DNA of 64,000 nt, from contig NZ_QOKV01000015.1 of NCBI RefSeq assembly GCF_008365405.1, forward strand, positions 105,162 through 169,161, read 5' to 3'. The stretch comes from Azospirillum brasilense (lineage in GTDB: Bacteria > Pseudomonadota > Alphaproteobacteria > Azospirillales > Azospirillaceae). The notes beneath the pieces were generated by a model. It had not been told where the DNA came from, searched no databases, and saw only the letters and a program-made list of their open reading frames with translations. Made by a program: the position numbers and the translations under genes. How positions within the stretch are numbered: the stretch's first letter is position 1; the number at the start of each line of letters is the position of its first letter. This document shows positions 15,618 to 24,572 of the stretch, piece after piece.

Positions 15618-16901
15618 TTACACCTCCCGCCGCAGCAGCGACAGGGCGGCCATCGCCATGACCTGCGCGGCATGGACCATGTCGTCGATGTCCACATACT
15701 CGTCCGGCTGGTGGGCGAGGTCGAGGATGCCGGGGCCGTAGGCGATGCAGTCCTTCAGATGGCCGACCCGCGCGATGTGCTTCTGGTCGTAGGTGCCGGG
15801 CGACACCACCCGCGCCGCCGGGCGGCCCAGCACCGTCTCGATGGCCGCCCCCACCGCCCGCACCACCGGCGCGTCGGTGTCGGTCAGGGTGGGCAGGAAG
15901 GCCAGCACCTCGCGCAGTTCGTAATCGAAGCCGGGGCGCTCGCGGCGCAGGTCCTCCAGGATGCCGATGACCTCCGCCTTTACCTCCTCCGGGTCCTCCT
16001 CGATCAGGTAGCGGCGGTCGATGACCATGCGGCAGCGGTCAGGCACCATCGGGCTGGGCAGTCCGCCATGGTCCTCCGGCTGGCCGCCATGGATGGCGTT
16101 GATGTTCAGGGTGGACTGCCGCGCCCCCTCGGGCACCACCGGCATGGCGGTGCGCTTGGCGGCCAGCCGGGGAATCAGCTCCGTTTCGATCCGGTGCAGC
16201 ACGGCCCCCATGTGGCGCACCGCGCAGTTGCCCAGGAAGGGCATGGACCCGTGGGCGACGCGGCCCTTCGTCTCGATCTCCGCCCACCAGACGCCGCGGT
16301 GGCCGATGCACACCCGGTCCACGTTCAGCGGCTCCGGAATGATGACGTGGTCGACCCTCGGGCGGGAGAAGTAGCCGAGCTTGGCGAGATGCCCGACCCC
16401 ACCATAGCCGCCGGACTCCTCGTCCACCGTGCCGGAGATTTCCAGCGCGCCGGGGAAGGGGATGCCCTCCTCCAATATCGCTTCGACGGCGATGATGGAG
16501 GCGGCGATCCCACCCTTCATGTCGCAGGCACCGCGGCCGTAGACGCGCCCGTCCTTCACCACCCCTTCGAAGGGATCGACCGTCCAGCCCTGGCCGGCGG
16601 GCACCACGTCGATGTGGCCGTTGAAATGCACGCAGGGGCCGGGCTCGCGACCCTCGATCCGGGCGATCACGTTGGTGCGCGGGTAGCGGTCGCTGTCGCC
16701 CGGCGCGCCTTCCGCCCGCACATACTCCACGGCGAAGCCGCGCGCGGCCAGCCGCCGCCCGAGGAACTCCGCGCAGTCGGTGTAGACGTCGCCGGGCGGG
16801 TTCACGGTGGGGATGCGGATCAGGTCGCGGGTCAGCGCGACGAGGTCGTCGCGCCGCTCCGCGATGCGGCGGAACAGCGACTCCCGGTGATCGAGCGGCA
16901 T
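15618..16901 (-). CDS. M20 family deacylase (ArgE/DapE-like)
   Basis: 427-residue cytoplasmic zinc hydrolase. Metal-site motifs are all present: FNGHIDVVPAG (first His and Asp), GRGACDMKGG (bridging Asp), and GTVDEESGG (catalytic Glu and Glu ligand), with a dimerisation lid domain of about 110 residues inserted after them. It resembles the acetylornithine deacetylase / succinyl-diaminopimelate desuccinylase group and probably removes an acyl or carbamoyl group from an amino acid; the exact substrate is unclear. ATG 16901 has GGGGGAGG upstream; an ATG at 16919 is less likely. It follows the formate dehydrogenase operon on the same strand after 73 bases. Confidence 0.85.
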   Translation of the reverse strand: MPLDHRESLFRRIAERRDDLVALTRDLIRIPTVNPPGDVYTDCAEFLGRRLAARGFAVEYVRAEGAPGDSDRYPRTNVIARIEGREPGPCVHFNGHIDVVPAGQGWTVDPFEGVVKDGRVYGRGACDMKGGIAASIIAVEAILEEGIPFPGALEISGTVDEESGGYGGVGHLAKLGYFSRPRVDHVIIPEPLNVDRVCIGHRGVWWAEIETKGRVAHGSMPFLGNCAVRHMGAVLHRIETELIPRLAAKRTAMPVVPEGARQSTLNINAIHGGQPEDHGGLPSPMVPDRCRMVIDRRYLIEEDPEEVKAEVIGILEDLRRERPGFDYELREVLAFLPTLTDTDAPVVRAVGAAIETVLGRPAARVVSPGTYDQKHIARVGHLKDCIAYGPGILDLAHQPDEYVDIDDMVHAAQVMAMAALSLLRREV

Positions 16902-16974
16902 GCCTCCCCCTACGCACAATTCGTTGCGCGGAAGGATCGGTCATGCCGGCCCGCCTGTCGAGAGGTTCCGCGCC

Positions 16975-17979
16975 TCACTCCGCCGCATGATGCCGCAGCC
17001 GCCCATCCTCGTTGGCCCGGCCGTTGCGGAGCTGCTCCTCGTACCAGCGGCGGTGATGGTCCTTGGCCCAGTTCTCGTCCACCACGCCGCTGCCCATGGC
17101 GTCGAAGGCGCCCTCCATGCCGATGGTGCCGATGTAGATGTGCCCGATGATCAGCGCGATCATCAGCGCGGCCACCACCCCGTGCGCGACGTGCAGGATC
17201 TGCATGCCGCCGATCCCGGTGACGGCGAAGGGCATCATCAGCAGGAAGCCGGTCAGCGACAGCGCGAAGCCGCCGAACACCACCGCCCAGAAGACGCCCT
17301 TCTGGCCGGCGTTGAAGCGCCCGGCCTCCGGATGCTCGCCGGACTTGTTCAGCACGCCGCCGAGTGTCTTCAGCCAGACCAGATCGGCCTTCTCCGGGAT
17401 GTTGTCGCGCACCCACAGCACGAAGATCATCAGCAGCCCGAGGACGAAGGGCACGCTGAAGAAATTGTGCATGTACTTGCTGGCCTCGGCGAGCATCGTG
17501 AAGTTCGGGTGGCCGATCAACGGGATCAGCAGCATGCGCCCGAAGGTCAAAATCAGCCCGGTCAGCGCCATGAGGAGGAAGCTGACCGCCGTCGTCCAGT
17601 GGGCGAAGCGGTCCATGCCGCTGAAGCGCGGCACCGGACGCCCCGACCGGCCGCCCTGGATGCGGATGGTGCCGCGGATCAGGTAGAAGATCGCCAGCAC
17701 CGCGATCGGCCCCAGGATCAGCGCCCCCGCGATGATCTTCAGCCAGACCATGCGGAACTCGCGCCACTCCCGCCCTTCCGGCTGGACCAGGACGCCCAGC
17801 TTCTCGTCGGGGATGCTGACCCGCCCGGACAGCTTGCCGTCCGGCGTCTGGTAGAGCTGCACCTCGTCCTTCGAAGTCGGCGAGGTCGGCCCCGGCGTCT
17901 GGTAGAACTGCGCCTGCACCGCCGGGGCGGCGAGCAGCAGAACGAACAGGACCAACAGGGGGCGCAGGAGCTTCGTCAT
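16975..17979 (-). CDS. Formate dehydrogenase gamma subunit (cytochrome b)
   Basis: 334 residues: a signal peptide (1-23), a short periplasmic part with a repeated QTPG/QTPDG motif, then four transmembrane helices (about 82-102, 130-150, 173-193, 236-258, with a further hydrophobic stretch near 280). Histidines in FAHWTTA, KYMHNFF and HVAHGVVAA are the expected ligands of two b hemes. It anchors the formate dehydrogenase to the membrane and passes electrons to quinone. GGAAGGA precedes ATG 17979. It is separated from the beta subunit gene by repeat A2 but is on the same strand and in the usual order. Confidence 0.92.
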   Translation of the reverse strand: MTKLLRPLLVLFVLLLAAPAVQAQFYQTPGPTSPTSKDEVQLYQTPDGKLSGRVSIPDEKLGVLVQPEGREWREFRMVWLKIIAGALILGPIAVLAIFYLIRGTIRIQGGRSGRPVPRFSGMDRFAHWTTAVSFLLMALTGLILTFGRMLLIPLIGHPNFTMLAEASKYMHNFFSVPFVLGLLMIFVLWVRDNIPEKADLVWLKTLGGVLNKSGEHPEAGRFNAGQKGVFWAVVFGGFALSLTGFLLMMPFAVTGIGGMQILHVAHGVVAALMIALIIGHIYIGTIGMEGAFDAMGSGVVDENWAKDHHRRWYEEQLRNGRANEDGRLRHHAAE

Positions 17980-18042
17980 GGCTCGTCCTTCCCTAGAGAG
18001 TGTGCGCTTTGCCCTTGGAGGGAGCTTCGAGATGGAATGGTC

Positions 18043-18150
18043 ATGCCCCCTCCCCGACCCTCCCCCGCTTTCGCGGGAGAGGGGGCTTTGCGCGAAGCGG
18101 CGGCAGTCCCCTCCACCGCAACAGCGGGGGAGGGTTAGGGAGGGGGCAAA
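18043..18150. repeat. Palindromic repeat family A, copy 2 (double hairpin)
   Basis: The outer ends (ATGCCCCCTCCCCGACC... and ...GGTTAGGGAGGGGGCA) are inverted copies of each other. Two inner GC-rich hairpins, CCCCCGCTTTCGCGGG and CCGCAACAGCGG-like, lie between them. It fills the space between the beta and gamma subunit genes of formate dehydrogenase. It may attenuate read-through or stabilise the upstream message, which would alter subunit ratios; this is inference. Confidence 0.85.
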
Positions 18151-18161
18151 ACCCCACCCGC

Positions 18162-18797
18162 TCAGCTCCCGCCCGTGCCCTCGCGGCCCGGGCCGAAGGC
18201 GTCGCCGCGGTCGTTCCGGCCATAGGCGGTGGACCAGCCCCAGGCGCCGGAGCCATAGCCGCGGCGCACCGTCCGCTCCTTGTAGATGTCGGCCAGAACG
18301 TCGCCGTCACCGGCCATCAGCGCGCGGGTGGAGCACATCTCCGCGCAGAGCGGCAGCTTGCCCTCGGCCAGCCGGTTGGTGCCGTATTTCTGGTACTCCT
18401 CCATCGTGTTGTCCGCTTCCGGACCGCCCGTGCAGAAGGTGCATTTGTCCATCTTGCCGCGCCCGCCGAAGTTGGTCGCCTGCGGGTACTGCGGCGCGCC
18501 GAAGGGGCAGGCGTAGAAGCAGTAGCCGCAGCCGATGCACAGGTCCTTCGAGTGCAGCACCACCCCGTCCGCCGTCTGGTAGAAGCAGTCCACCGGGCAG
18601 ACCGCGGCACAGGGCGGGTCGTTGCAGTGCATACAGGCCATGGAGATGGAGCGTTCCCCCGGCACGCCGTCCTTCAGTGTGATGACGCGGCGGCGGTTGA
18701 TGCCCCAGGGGATGTCGTGCTCGTTCTTGCAGGCGGTGACGCAGGCGTTGCACTCGATGCAGCGTTCCGCGTCGCACAGGAATTTCATGCGGGCCAT
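18162..18797 (-). CDS. fdh3B: Formate dehydrogenase beta subunit, four [4Fe-4S] ferredoxin
   Basis: 211 residues with four cysteine clusters: CIECNACVTAC (about 13-23), CMHCNDPPCAAVCPVDC (about 55-71), CIGCGYCFYACP (about 86-97), and KCTFC plus CAEMC (about 118-155). This arrangement wires electrons from the Mo/W active site to the cytochrome b subunit. It lacks the C-terminal membrane helix of E. coli FdnH, as in the FDH3 beta subunits. The last 35 residues are Gly/Arg-rich. AAGGAGGA precedes ATG 18797. It lies 22 bases after the alpha subunit gene. Confidence 0.94.
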   Translation of the reverse strand: MARMKFLCDAERCIECNACVTACKNEHDIPWGINRRRVITLKDGVPGERSISMACMHCNDPPCAAVCPVDCFYQTADGVVLHSKDLCIGCGYCFYACPFGAPQYPQATNFGGRGKMDKCTFCTGGPEADNTMEEYQKYGTNRLAEGKLPLCAEMCSTRALMAGDGDVLADIYKERTVRRGYGSGAWGWSTAYGRNDRGDAFGPGREGTGGS

Positions 18798-18819
18798 GGT
18801 CGTCTGTCCTCCTTGCGCG

Positions 18820-21753
18820 TCAGGCCGGTTCGACGCGGCACAGCGTCACCTTGGTTTCCTGCATGAAGGTCATGGGGTCGTAGCCGTAGGTCGTCACCCC
18901 GTTGGCCGGCTCGCCCAGGACGATGGGATCGGTGCCCGGCGGGTAGTTCTCCCGCAGGCTGTTGCCCTGCCAGTAGCCGGAAAAGTGGAAGGGCATGAAG
19001 ACCGTGCCGGCGCCGATGCGTTCGGTCACCAGCGCGCGCATCCGCGCCTTCGCGCTGTCCTCCGGCCCGTAGACCCAGACCATGCCGCCGTCGCGGATGC
19101 CCAGGCGCTCGGCGTCCTTGGGGTTGATCTCCACGAACATCGACTGTTGCAGTTCGGCCAGCCAGGGGTTGGAGCGGGTCTCCTCGCCGCCGCCCTCATA
19201 CTCGACCAGCCGTCCGGAGGTCAGGATGAAGGGGAAGCGCTGGCGGATGTCGCTGTCCGCGATCTTGAACTGGAGCGAGCGGGCGAGCTGCGGCAGGCGG
19301 AAATCGCGCCGGTCCTCGATCGCCGGGTACTCCTTCACCAGCTCCGGCCGCGGGGAATAGATCGGCTCGCGGTGCAGCGGCACCGGGTCGGGCAGGTTCC
19401 AGGCGACGGCGCGGGCCTTGGCGTTGCCGTGCGGCGAACATCCATGCTTCAGCGCGACGCGGATGATGCCCATCGACAGGTCGGTCTGCCAGCTCACCTC
19501 GTCGGTCTTGTCGCCGCCGATGGCCTGGATGACGCGCATCTCCTCCGCCGTCAGGTCCTTGTCCCAGCCCAGCTTGCGCAGCATCGCCATGGTGAATTCG
19601 GGATAGCCGTCCTCGATCTCCGACCCCTTGGAATAGGAGCCGTCGGCGAGCAGGCTGACGCCGTTGCGCTCCACCCCGAAGCGGGCGCGGAAGACGCCGC
19701 CACCCTCCATCACATGCTTGGAGGTGTCGTAGAGAACGGCGCAGCCGGGATGGCGAAGCTCCGGATGGCCCCAGCAGGGCCAGGGCAGGCCGTAATACTC
19801 GCCCTTCAGCGGGCCGCTGGTCGCCTGCATGGTGATCTTGTCGAAATCGGCCTGATGCTTCATGTGCATCTTCAGCCGTTCCGGCGACTGGCCGGTGTAG
19901 CCGGTGGACAGGCAGCCGCGGTTGATCTCGCGCAGGATGTCCTCCGGCACCGGGCGGGTCTCCTCCACCGTGATGTGCTTGAACATCTCGTCGGCGAAGC
20001 CGAACTTGCGGGCCAGCAGATAGATGATGGTGTAGTCGTCCTTGGACTCGAAGATCGGCTCCACGACCTTCTCGCCCCACTGCATCGACCGGTTGGAGCA
20101 GGTGCGCGAGCCGTCCGTCTCGAACTGGGTGCAGGCCGGCAGGATGTAGGTGCCGTTCCGGCGCTCCTTGAAGGCGGCGAAGGTGGTCGGGTGCGGGTCG
20201 GCGATGACCAGCAGGGACAGCTGCTCCAGCCCCTTCAGCATCTCCGGCATGCGGGTGACGGTGTTGCCGCCGTGACCGAAGACCACCATCGCCTTCAGCG
20301 GCGACGGCTGCTGGATCTCCTCCGGCTTGTAGGTGACGCCGTCGAACCAGCGGGTGGTCGGGATGCCCTTGGCCTCCATCAGCTCCTTGGAGGAGAAGCG
20401 GGCCTTCATCCAGTCGTAATCGACGTCCCAGACGCGGCAGAAGTGCTTCCACGCCCCCTCGGCCAGCCCGTAGTAGGAGGGCAGCGTGGAGACGTCGAGA
20501 CCGAAGTCGGTGGCGCCCTGCACGTTGCAGTGGCCGCGGTAGATGTTGGCCCCGCCGCCGGCCACCCCGATGTTGCCCAGCGCGAGTTGCAGGATCGACA
20601 GGGCGCGGACGTTGGCGGTGCCGGTGGTCTTCTGGGTGATGCCCATGCACCAGATGACGGTGGACGGCCGGTTCTTCGCCAGCGCCTCCGCCACGCGGTA
20701 GAGCTGCTCGCCGGGCACGCCGCTGACCCGCTCCACCGTCGCGGGGTCCCACTTCTTCACCTCGGCGCGGATCTCGTCCATGCCGTAGACGCGCTGGCGG
20801 ATGTAGTCCTTGTCCTCCCAGCCGTTCTCGAAGATGTGCCAGAGGATGCCCCAGGTGACCGGGATGTCGGTGCCGGGGCGGATGCGCACATAGTCGGTGG
20901 CGTGGGCGGCGGTGCGGGTGAAGCGCGGGTCGATGACGATGAAGGGCGCGCGGTTGTGCTCCTTGCCGCGCAGCATGTGCGGCAGCGAGACGGGGTGGGC
21001 CTCCGCCGGGTTGCCGCCGATGATCAGCAGCGCCTTGGAATTCTGGATGTCGTTGTAGCTGTTGGTCATGGCGCCGTAGCCCCAGGTGTTCGCCACCCCG
21101 GCGACCGTGGTGCTGTGGCAGATGCGCGCCTGATGATCGACGTTGTTGGTTCCCCAGAAGGCCGCCAGCTTGCGGAAGAGATAGGCGCCCTCGTTGGAGA
21201 ATTTGGCGGAGCCCAGCCAGAAGGTGGCGTCCGGTCCGGACTGCTCACGGATCTCCAGCAGCTTGGTCCCGATCTCCTCGATGGCCTGGTCCCAAGAGAT
21301 GCGCTGCCACTGGCCGTCGACCAGCTTCATCGGGTACTTCACCCGCCGCTCGCCCTTGGTCAGCTCTCGCACCGAGGCGCCCTTGGCGCAATGCGCGCCC
21401 TGGCTGATCGGGCTTTCCCAGCCCGGCTCCTGCCCGGTCCAGACGCCGTTCTGCACCTCCGCGATCACCGTGCAGCCGACGGAGCAGTGGGTGCAGACGT
21501 TCTTGCGGGTGACGATCTCGACGTTGGGCAGGGTCGGCCCGGCCTCGGCCTTTTGGATCATCGCGGCGGGCAGCGCACCCAGCGCCGCCATGCCCCCGGC
21601 GGCGAGGCCGGAGGTCTTCAGGAAGCCGCGGCGGTCGACGGTTTCTCCCAGCCCGGCGGTGCGCGCCGACAGTCCATTGGCCGACAATCCGTTCAGGCGG
21701 CGGGCGAGGGAGGCGCGGGTGGCGGCGGTTCCGGCGTTGCGCTTGACGAGCAT
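18820..21753 (-). CDS. fdhA: Formate dehydrogenase alpha (molybdopterin) subunit
   Basis: 977-residue member of the DMSO reductase superfamily. A twin-arginine signal (DRRGFLK, residues 40-46) precedes the [4Fe-4S] site made of Cys87, Cys90, Cys94 and Cys122. The active-site segment reads ARICHSTTVAG; Cys212 replaces the selenocysteine of E. coli FdnG, followed by the conserved His. The Mo/W-bis-MGD-binding domains fill the rest, ending in a molydopterin dinucleotide-binding C-terminal domain. It oxidises formate to CO2 at the outer face of the membrane after Tat export with the beta subunit. It lies in the order TorD-like chaperone, Tat peptide, alpha, beta, gamma. Confidence 0.95.
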   Translation of the reverse strand: MLVKRNAGTAATRASLARRLNGLSANGLSARTAGLGETVDRRGFLKTSGLAAGGMAALGALPAAMIQKAEAGPTLPNVEIVTRKNVCTHCSVGCTVIAEVQNGVWTGQEPGWESPISQGAHCAKGASVRELTKGERRVKYPMKLVDGQWQRISWDQAIEEIGTKLLEIREQSGPDATFWLGSAKFSNEGAYLFRKLAAFWGTNNVDHQARICHSTTVAGVANTWGYGAMTNSYNDIQNSKALLIIGGNPAEAHPVSLPHMLRGKEHNRAPFIVIDPRFTRTAAHATDYVRIRPGTDIPVTWGILWHIFENGWEDKDYIRQRVYGMDEIRAEVKKWDPATVERVSGVPGEQLYRVAEALAKNRPSTVIWCMGITQKTTGTANVRALSILQLALGNIGVAGGGANIYRGHCNVQGATDFGLDVSTLPSYYGLAEGAWKHFCRVWDVDYDWMKARFSSKELMEAKGIPTTRWFDGVTYKPEEIQQPSPLKAMVVFGHGGNTVTRMPEMLKGLEQLSLLVIADPHPTTFAAFKERRNGTYILPACTQFETDGSRTCSNRSMQWGEKVVEPIFESKDDYTIIYLLARKFGFADEMFKHITVEETRPVPEDILREINRGCLSTGYTGQSPERLKMHMKHQADFDKITMQATSGPLKGEYYGLPWPCWGHPELRHPGCAVLYDTSKHVMEGGGVFRARFGVERNGVSLLADGSYSKGSEIEDGYPEFTMAMLRKLGWDKDLTAEEMRVIQAIGGDKTDEVSWQTDLSMGIIRVALKHGCSPHGNAKARAVAWNLPDPVPLHREPIYSPRPELVKEYPAIEDRRDFRLPQLARSLQFKIADSDIRQRFPFILTSGRLVEYEGGGEETRSNPWLAELQQSMFVEINPKDAERLGIRDGGMVWVYGPEDSAKARMRALVTERIGAGTVFMPFHFSGYWQGNSLRENYPPGTDPIVLGEPANGVTTYGYDPMTFMQETKVTLCRVEPA

Positions 21754-21781
21754 GGGGCGGCCCTCTGGATCAAAGTCGCGG

Positions 21782-21991
21782 TCAGAGTCGGTTCAGCGCG
21801 TAGAAACGCTTCACATGGTCGGTTTCGCGGTAGCGGGACTTCACCTGCTCCTGCCGCGATTCCATCGCCTCCACCGGCGCGGCGCGCAGGGTCGCGGCCG
21901 CGGCGGCGGCCCCCGCCGCACCCAGCCCGAGGCCCTTCAGCAGGCTGCGGCGTTCCAGTCCGGTTTTCTTCTGGCTTTCGTCACGGTGCAT
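21782..21991 (-). CDS. Formate dehydrogenase-region Tat-targeted small protein
   Basis: 69 residues: a polar start, the twin-arginine motif ERRSLLKGLG (residues 13-22), an Ala/Gly-rich hydrophobic stretch (23-37) and a short charged tail with YRETDHVKRFYALNRL at the end. This matches the small Tat-substrate proteins found just upstream of FDH3 alpha subunits (FdhX-like), whose function is not well defined. Its ATG lies inside the end of the chaperone gene (11-base overlap), and the alpha gene follows after 28 bases. Confidence 0.85.
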   Translation of the reverse strand: MHRDESQKKTGLERRSLLKGLGLGAAGAAAAAATLRAAPVEAMESRQEQVKSRYRETDHVKRFYALNRL

Positions 21992-22661
21992 GGATCGTGC
22001 CCTCCCGCTGGTCGGCCCCGCGCGGCGCGTCCTGAGGGACGGACGCGATCATCGCGAAGGCGTTGGTCTCGATGTCCAGGAACAGCCGCCCGAAGGTGCC
22101 CAGGGGCCGGTAGAGACGCGCCGCCGACGCCTCCTCCAGGTCCTGGAAGAAGCGCCCCGCCCAGGGGGCGAGGTGGCGCTCGAAGAAGCGCTTCTGGAGC
22201 GGCAGGTCCGGCTCGCCGTCCGCCGTGCCCACGGTCCCGGCGGCCAGCGCGCCCATGATCTCGGCGATGGCGGCGATGTGGTCCTCGGGCTCGCTGACGC
22301 CGGGGGCGCGCTCGATGCCCAGCGCCTGCATGTCCTCGCGCAGGCGGGCCAGCGGCCGGTCGATCAGGAAACCGGTGCGGTAGTAGGAGGCGAAGGGAAC
22401 CAGTTCGCCGCGCGTCACCCCGAGGAACAGCTCGTGGTATTCGCGCTCGGCCCGGCGTTCGCCGTCCGGGTCGTCGGCGAGCGTACGGGCGCGTACGGCC
22501 AGATCGCTGATGGCCCGCCCCAGCGGCGAGCCGTCCCCGGCCAGCGCGCCGACCGTGCTCAGCAAGTCGCGCGACGGCGGACGCGCCAAGAGATGGGCCA
22601 GCAGGCCGTACGCCTGCGCCCGCAGCCGATCCGCGTCGTCGATGATGGCCGTTTCCGCCAT
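21981..22661 (-). CDS. TorD/DmsD-family molecular chaperone
   Basis: 226 residues, almost entirely helical, with the TorD family marks: YGLLAHLLARPPS at the start, ERREYHELFLGVTRGELVPFASYYRTGFL-type central region (about 86-115; EYHELFLG and SYYRTGF seen) and DHIAAIAEIMGAL (about 147-159). Such chaperones bind the Tat signal of a molybdoenzyme and hold it for cofactor insertion. The position just before the FDH alpha gene makes that its likely client. It starts at ATG 22661 and overlaps the next gene. Confidence 0.88.
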   Translation of the reverse strand: MAETAIIDDADRLRAQAYGLLAHLLARPPSRDLLSTVGALAGDGSPLGRAISDLAVRARTLADDPDGERRAEREYHELFLGVTRGELVPFASYYRTGFLIDRPLARLREDMQALGIERAPGVSEPEDHIAAIAEIMGALAAGTVGTADGEPDLPLQKRFFERHLAPWAGRFFQDLEEASAARLYRPLGTFGRLFLDIETNAFAMIASVPQDAPRGADQREGTIHAP

Positions 22662-22783
22662 GCCCTTGCCCCGCTTCGCCTTTCCCGTGGCCGGTTAAGG
22701 TCCGGCTCATCAGGGACAACAGCGGGAATGCTCAAAGGTTGCGCAGTCCAGGACAGGCGATGGTCTTGCCCCAACCCTGAGCG

Positions 22784-22888
22784 TTGCCCCCTCCCTAACC
22801 CTCCCCCGCTTTCGCAGGGGAGGGGATGGACGCCGCTTCGCCTAAGGCACCCTCTCCCGCGGAGCGGGGGAGGGTTGGGGTGGGGGCA
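22784..22888. repeat. Palindromic repeat family A, copy 3
   Basis: Outer arms TTGCCCCCTCCCTAACCC and GGGTTGGGGTGGGGGCA frame two smaller hairpins (CGCTTTCGCAGGGG... and CTCTCCCGCGGAG). It is unusual because the DUF3306 gene reads into it and ends inside it. It separates the DUF3306 gene from the TorD gene. Confidence 0.85.
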
Positions 22889-23358
22889 GGACTGTCCACT
22901 TCTTCAGACTCATCCACCCCAGCGACCACAACCTCCTCCGGCTTCTCCTCCTCCGGCGGCTTCTCGTCGGTGGCGATGCGGTCCAGCAGGTCGGCAATCC
23001 GGTCGGTGTCGAGCAGCTTGCCGTAGCCGGGGGCGTTGCAGTCCCAGTCATACTCGGCGAAGCCGCGGAAGCCCGCGATCACCGGGTCGCTGGTCCAGGC
23101 CTTGCGCAGAGCCAGCCGTTTCAGCTCCTGCGGGACATTGCTGGCGAGGAAGCCGGTGTAGTCGCTGTCCGCGCCCAGGCTCTCCACCGGCGGCAGGCTC
23201 TCCGGGTCGAAGGGTTCCGGCGGCGGAGCGGCGATGGCCTGCGGCTCCTCCACCGTGTCCCGCTCCTCCGGCGGTTCGGGGGCCTCGACGGGCGCCGTGC
23301 GCGCCTCCTGCTTGCGCCGCGACCAGCGGGACAGGAAGCCTTCGGACCCGTCATCCAT
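22795..23358 (-). CDS. DUF3306 protein, FDH accessory
   Basis: 187 residues from ATG 23358. The core, from FLSRWSRRKQEA (about 7-18) through LRKAWTSDPVIAGFRGFAEYDWD (about 85-107; key residues Trp, Asp, Pro), is the DUF3306 signature, a family found next to DUF3305 in FDH3 operons. It is acidic, Pro-rich and likely disordered at the N-terminus; no membrane segment. The last ~29 residues (from PAPTPTLPRSAGEG) are translated from repeat A3, and the stop TAG lies in its outer arm. The original C-terminus was probably shorter. The start overlaps the end of the DUF3305 gene by 8 bases. Confidence 0.8.
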   Translation of the reverse strand: MDDGSEGFLSRWSRRKQEARTAPVEAPEPPEERDTVEEPQAIAAPPPEPFDPESLPPVESLGADSDYTGFLASNVPQELKRLALRKAWTSDPVIAGFRGFAEYDWDCNAPGYGKLLDTDRIADLLDRIATDEKPPEEEKPEEVVVAGVDESEEVDSPAPTPTLPRSAGEGALGEAASIPSPAKAGEG

Positions 23359-23875
23359 GGCGCTGATCCTTTCCAGGATGAGCAAGCGGAGCGCGGCGGG
23401 CCAACGCCTCCGGGTCGGCGCGGTCGCGCTGGCGCTTGTAGAAGGGGCGTTCGGTGTGGTGGCGGGCCACGAAATCGCGCATCCACGCCGCGAGGTCGGG
23501 TGGCAGCGGGATCGCTTCGATCAGGTCGTCGCCCGCATCGGAATGGGCGTCGACCTCGCCGGGATCGACGGTGACGGCGAGCAGCCGCAGCCCCGGCTCC
23601 TCCGCGCAGCGGCGCAGAATGACATAGAGCATCGGGTGGCCGCCCTTCAGATTCTCGACGTAATTCTCCGTCTCGCCGGGATGGAGCACGATCTCCGCCG
23701 CCCCCGCGTAATAGCCGGTGCGCTCCCCGTCCTGAGCCAGCACGGTCCAGGGCGCGCGGTCGGGCAGCGCCGGCAGGGCGCCGGTCACCCGCCAGCGCGC
23801 GTCCACCCACGGGTTGTCGATGCGCTGGCGCTCCACCGTGATGCCGACGCCGCGCCGTTCGGCCTGCCCGCTCAT
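23351..23875 (-). CDS. DUF3305 protein, FDH accessory
   Basis: 174 residues. Family features include VERQRIDNPWVDARWRVTG (about 14-32), YYAGAAEIVLHPGETENYVEN-type middle (about 55-75), and VDAHSDAGDDLIEAIPLP (about 107-124) followed by MRDFVARHHTERPFYKRQR. DUF3305 proteins occur with DUF3306 and formate dehydrogenase genes; they may help assembly, but no mechanism is established. The ATG overlaps the stop of the ligase-like gene upstream (ATGA), and its 3' end overlaps DUF3306. Confidence 0.85.
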   Translation of the reverse strand: MSGQAERRGVGITVERQRIDNPWVDARWRVTGALPALPDRAPWTVLAQDGERTGYYAGAAEIVLHPGETENYVENLKGGHPMLYVILRRCAEEPGLRLLAVTVDPGEVDAHSDAGDDLIEAIPLPPDLAAWMRDFVARHHTERPFYKRQRDRADPEALARRAPLAHPGKDQRHG

Positions 23876-24477
23876 GACCGCGTCCCCTCTGCCTTGCGGA
23901 TCAGCCGTTGTTCCCAGACCCGCCGCACCGGCTCGAAGCCCGCGTCCATCCAGCGGTCGATCCAGGTCAGGAGATGCCGGGTGAAGCTCTCCAGCACCGC
24001 CACGGCGTCGGTGTCGCCGAAGCCCTCCTCGCGCAGCGCCGTGCGGTCAGGGCGGCGTCCGGGATCGGGATCGTCGGGGTCGCCCAGAACCTCCAGCTCG
24101 GCGCCGACCACGGCCCAGGCGGGAAGCCCGTCCTCGGCGCCGGGGCCGAGGGCGACGGTCACTCCGCCGGCCACCGCGCCATTCAGCAGCAGGCGCCCCG
24201 CGCCGTCGAAGCGGATGCTCTGGTTCGGCGGCCCCAGCGCCTCCAGCGCGTCGGCCAGCGCGACCAGGGTGACGGCGGCGAGGCCGTCGCCGGCGTCCGG
24301 ACGGTCGGGGACCAGCACCACCGCCACGTCCAGCCGGTCGCGCCGGCCGCTGTGGACGAGCGTGCCGGGCGCCGCCCCCTCCGCGGCGAAGCGGCAGGCG
24401 GTGGCGAAGGGGCCGCCCGCCTCGGCGGGCCAGGGCCGGAAGATGGGCGGCAGGGTCGGGGCGTCGGTCGGGTCCAT
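23872..24477 (-). CDS. Biotin/lipoate A/B protein ligase-like protein, FDH operon
   Basis: 201 residues with the BPL_LplA_LipB fold pattern: LPPIFRPWPAEAGGPFATAC (residues 9-28), DRLDVAVVLVPDRP, FDGAGRLLLNGAVAGGV (about 93-109; the conserved NG followed by a position where lysine is usual in true ligases) and a C-terminal TWIDRWMDAGFEPVRRVW. The missing catalytic lysine makes ligase activity doubtful. Relatives are found at the head of FDH3/DUF3305/DUF3306 operons. It is the first gene of the minus-strand FDH operon. Confidence 0.7.
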   Translation of the reverse strand: MDPTDAPTLPPIFRPWPAEAGGPFATACRFAAEGAAPGTLVHSGRRDRLDVAVVLVPDRPDAGDGLAAVTLVALADALEALGPPNQSIRFDGAGRLLLNGAVAGGVTVALGPGAEDGLPAWAVVGAELEVLGDPDDPDPGRRPDRTALREEGFGDTDAVAVLESFTRHLLTWIDRWMDAGFEPVRRVWEQRLIRKAEGTRS

Positions 24478-24572
24478 GCCCCTGTTAACGCGCGAACGGG
24501 AGGGTTGGTGCCCACGCCTGTTGGGGAGAGGGACGGCCTTGTCACCCCTTCATCCAAAAGGAGTCCGCCGCC

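Noticed and set aside
18622..22035. Open frame of 1137 codons on the plus strand
   Set aside because: It is antisense to the formate dehydrogenase alpha and beta genes, is rich in His, Arg, Gly and Asp as expected of a shadow frame in GC-rich DNA, and has no family motif or ribosome binding site.
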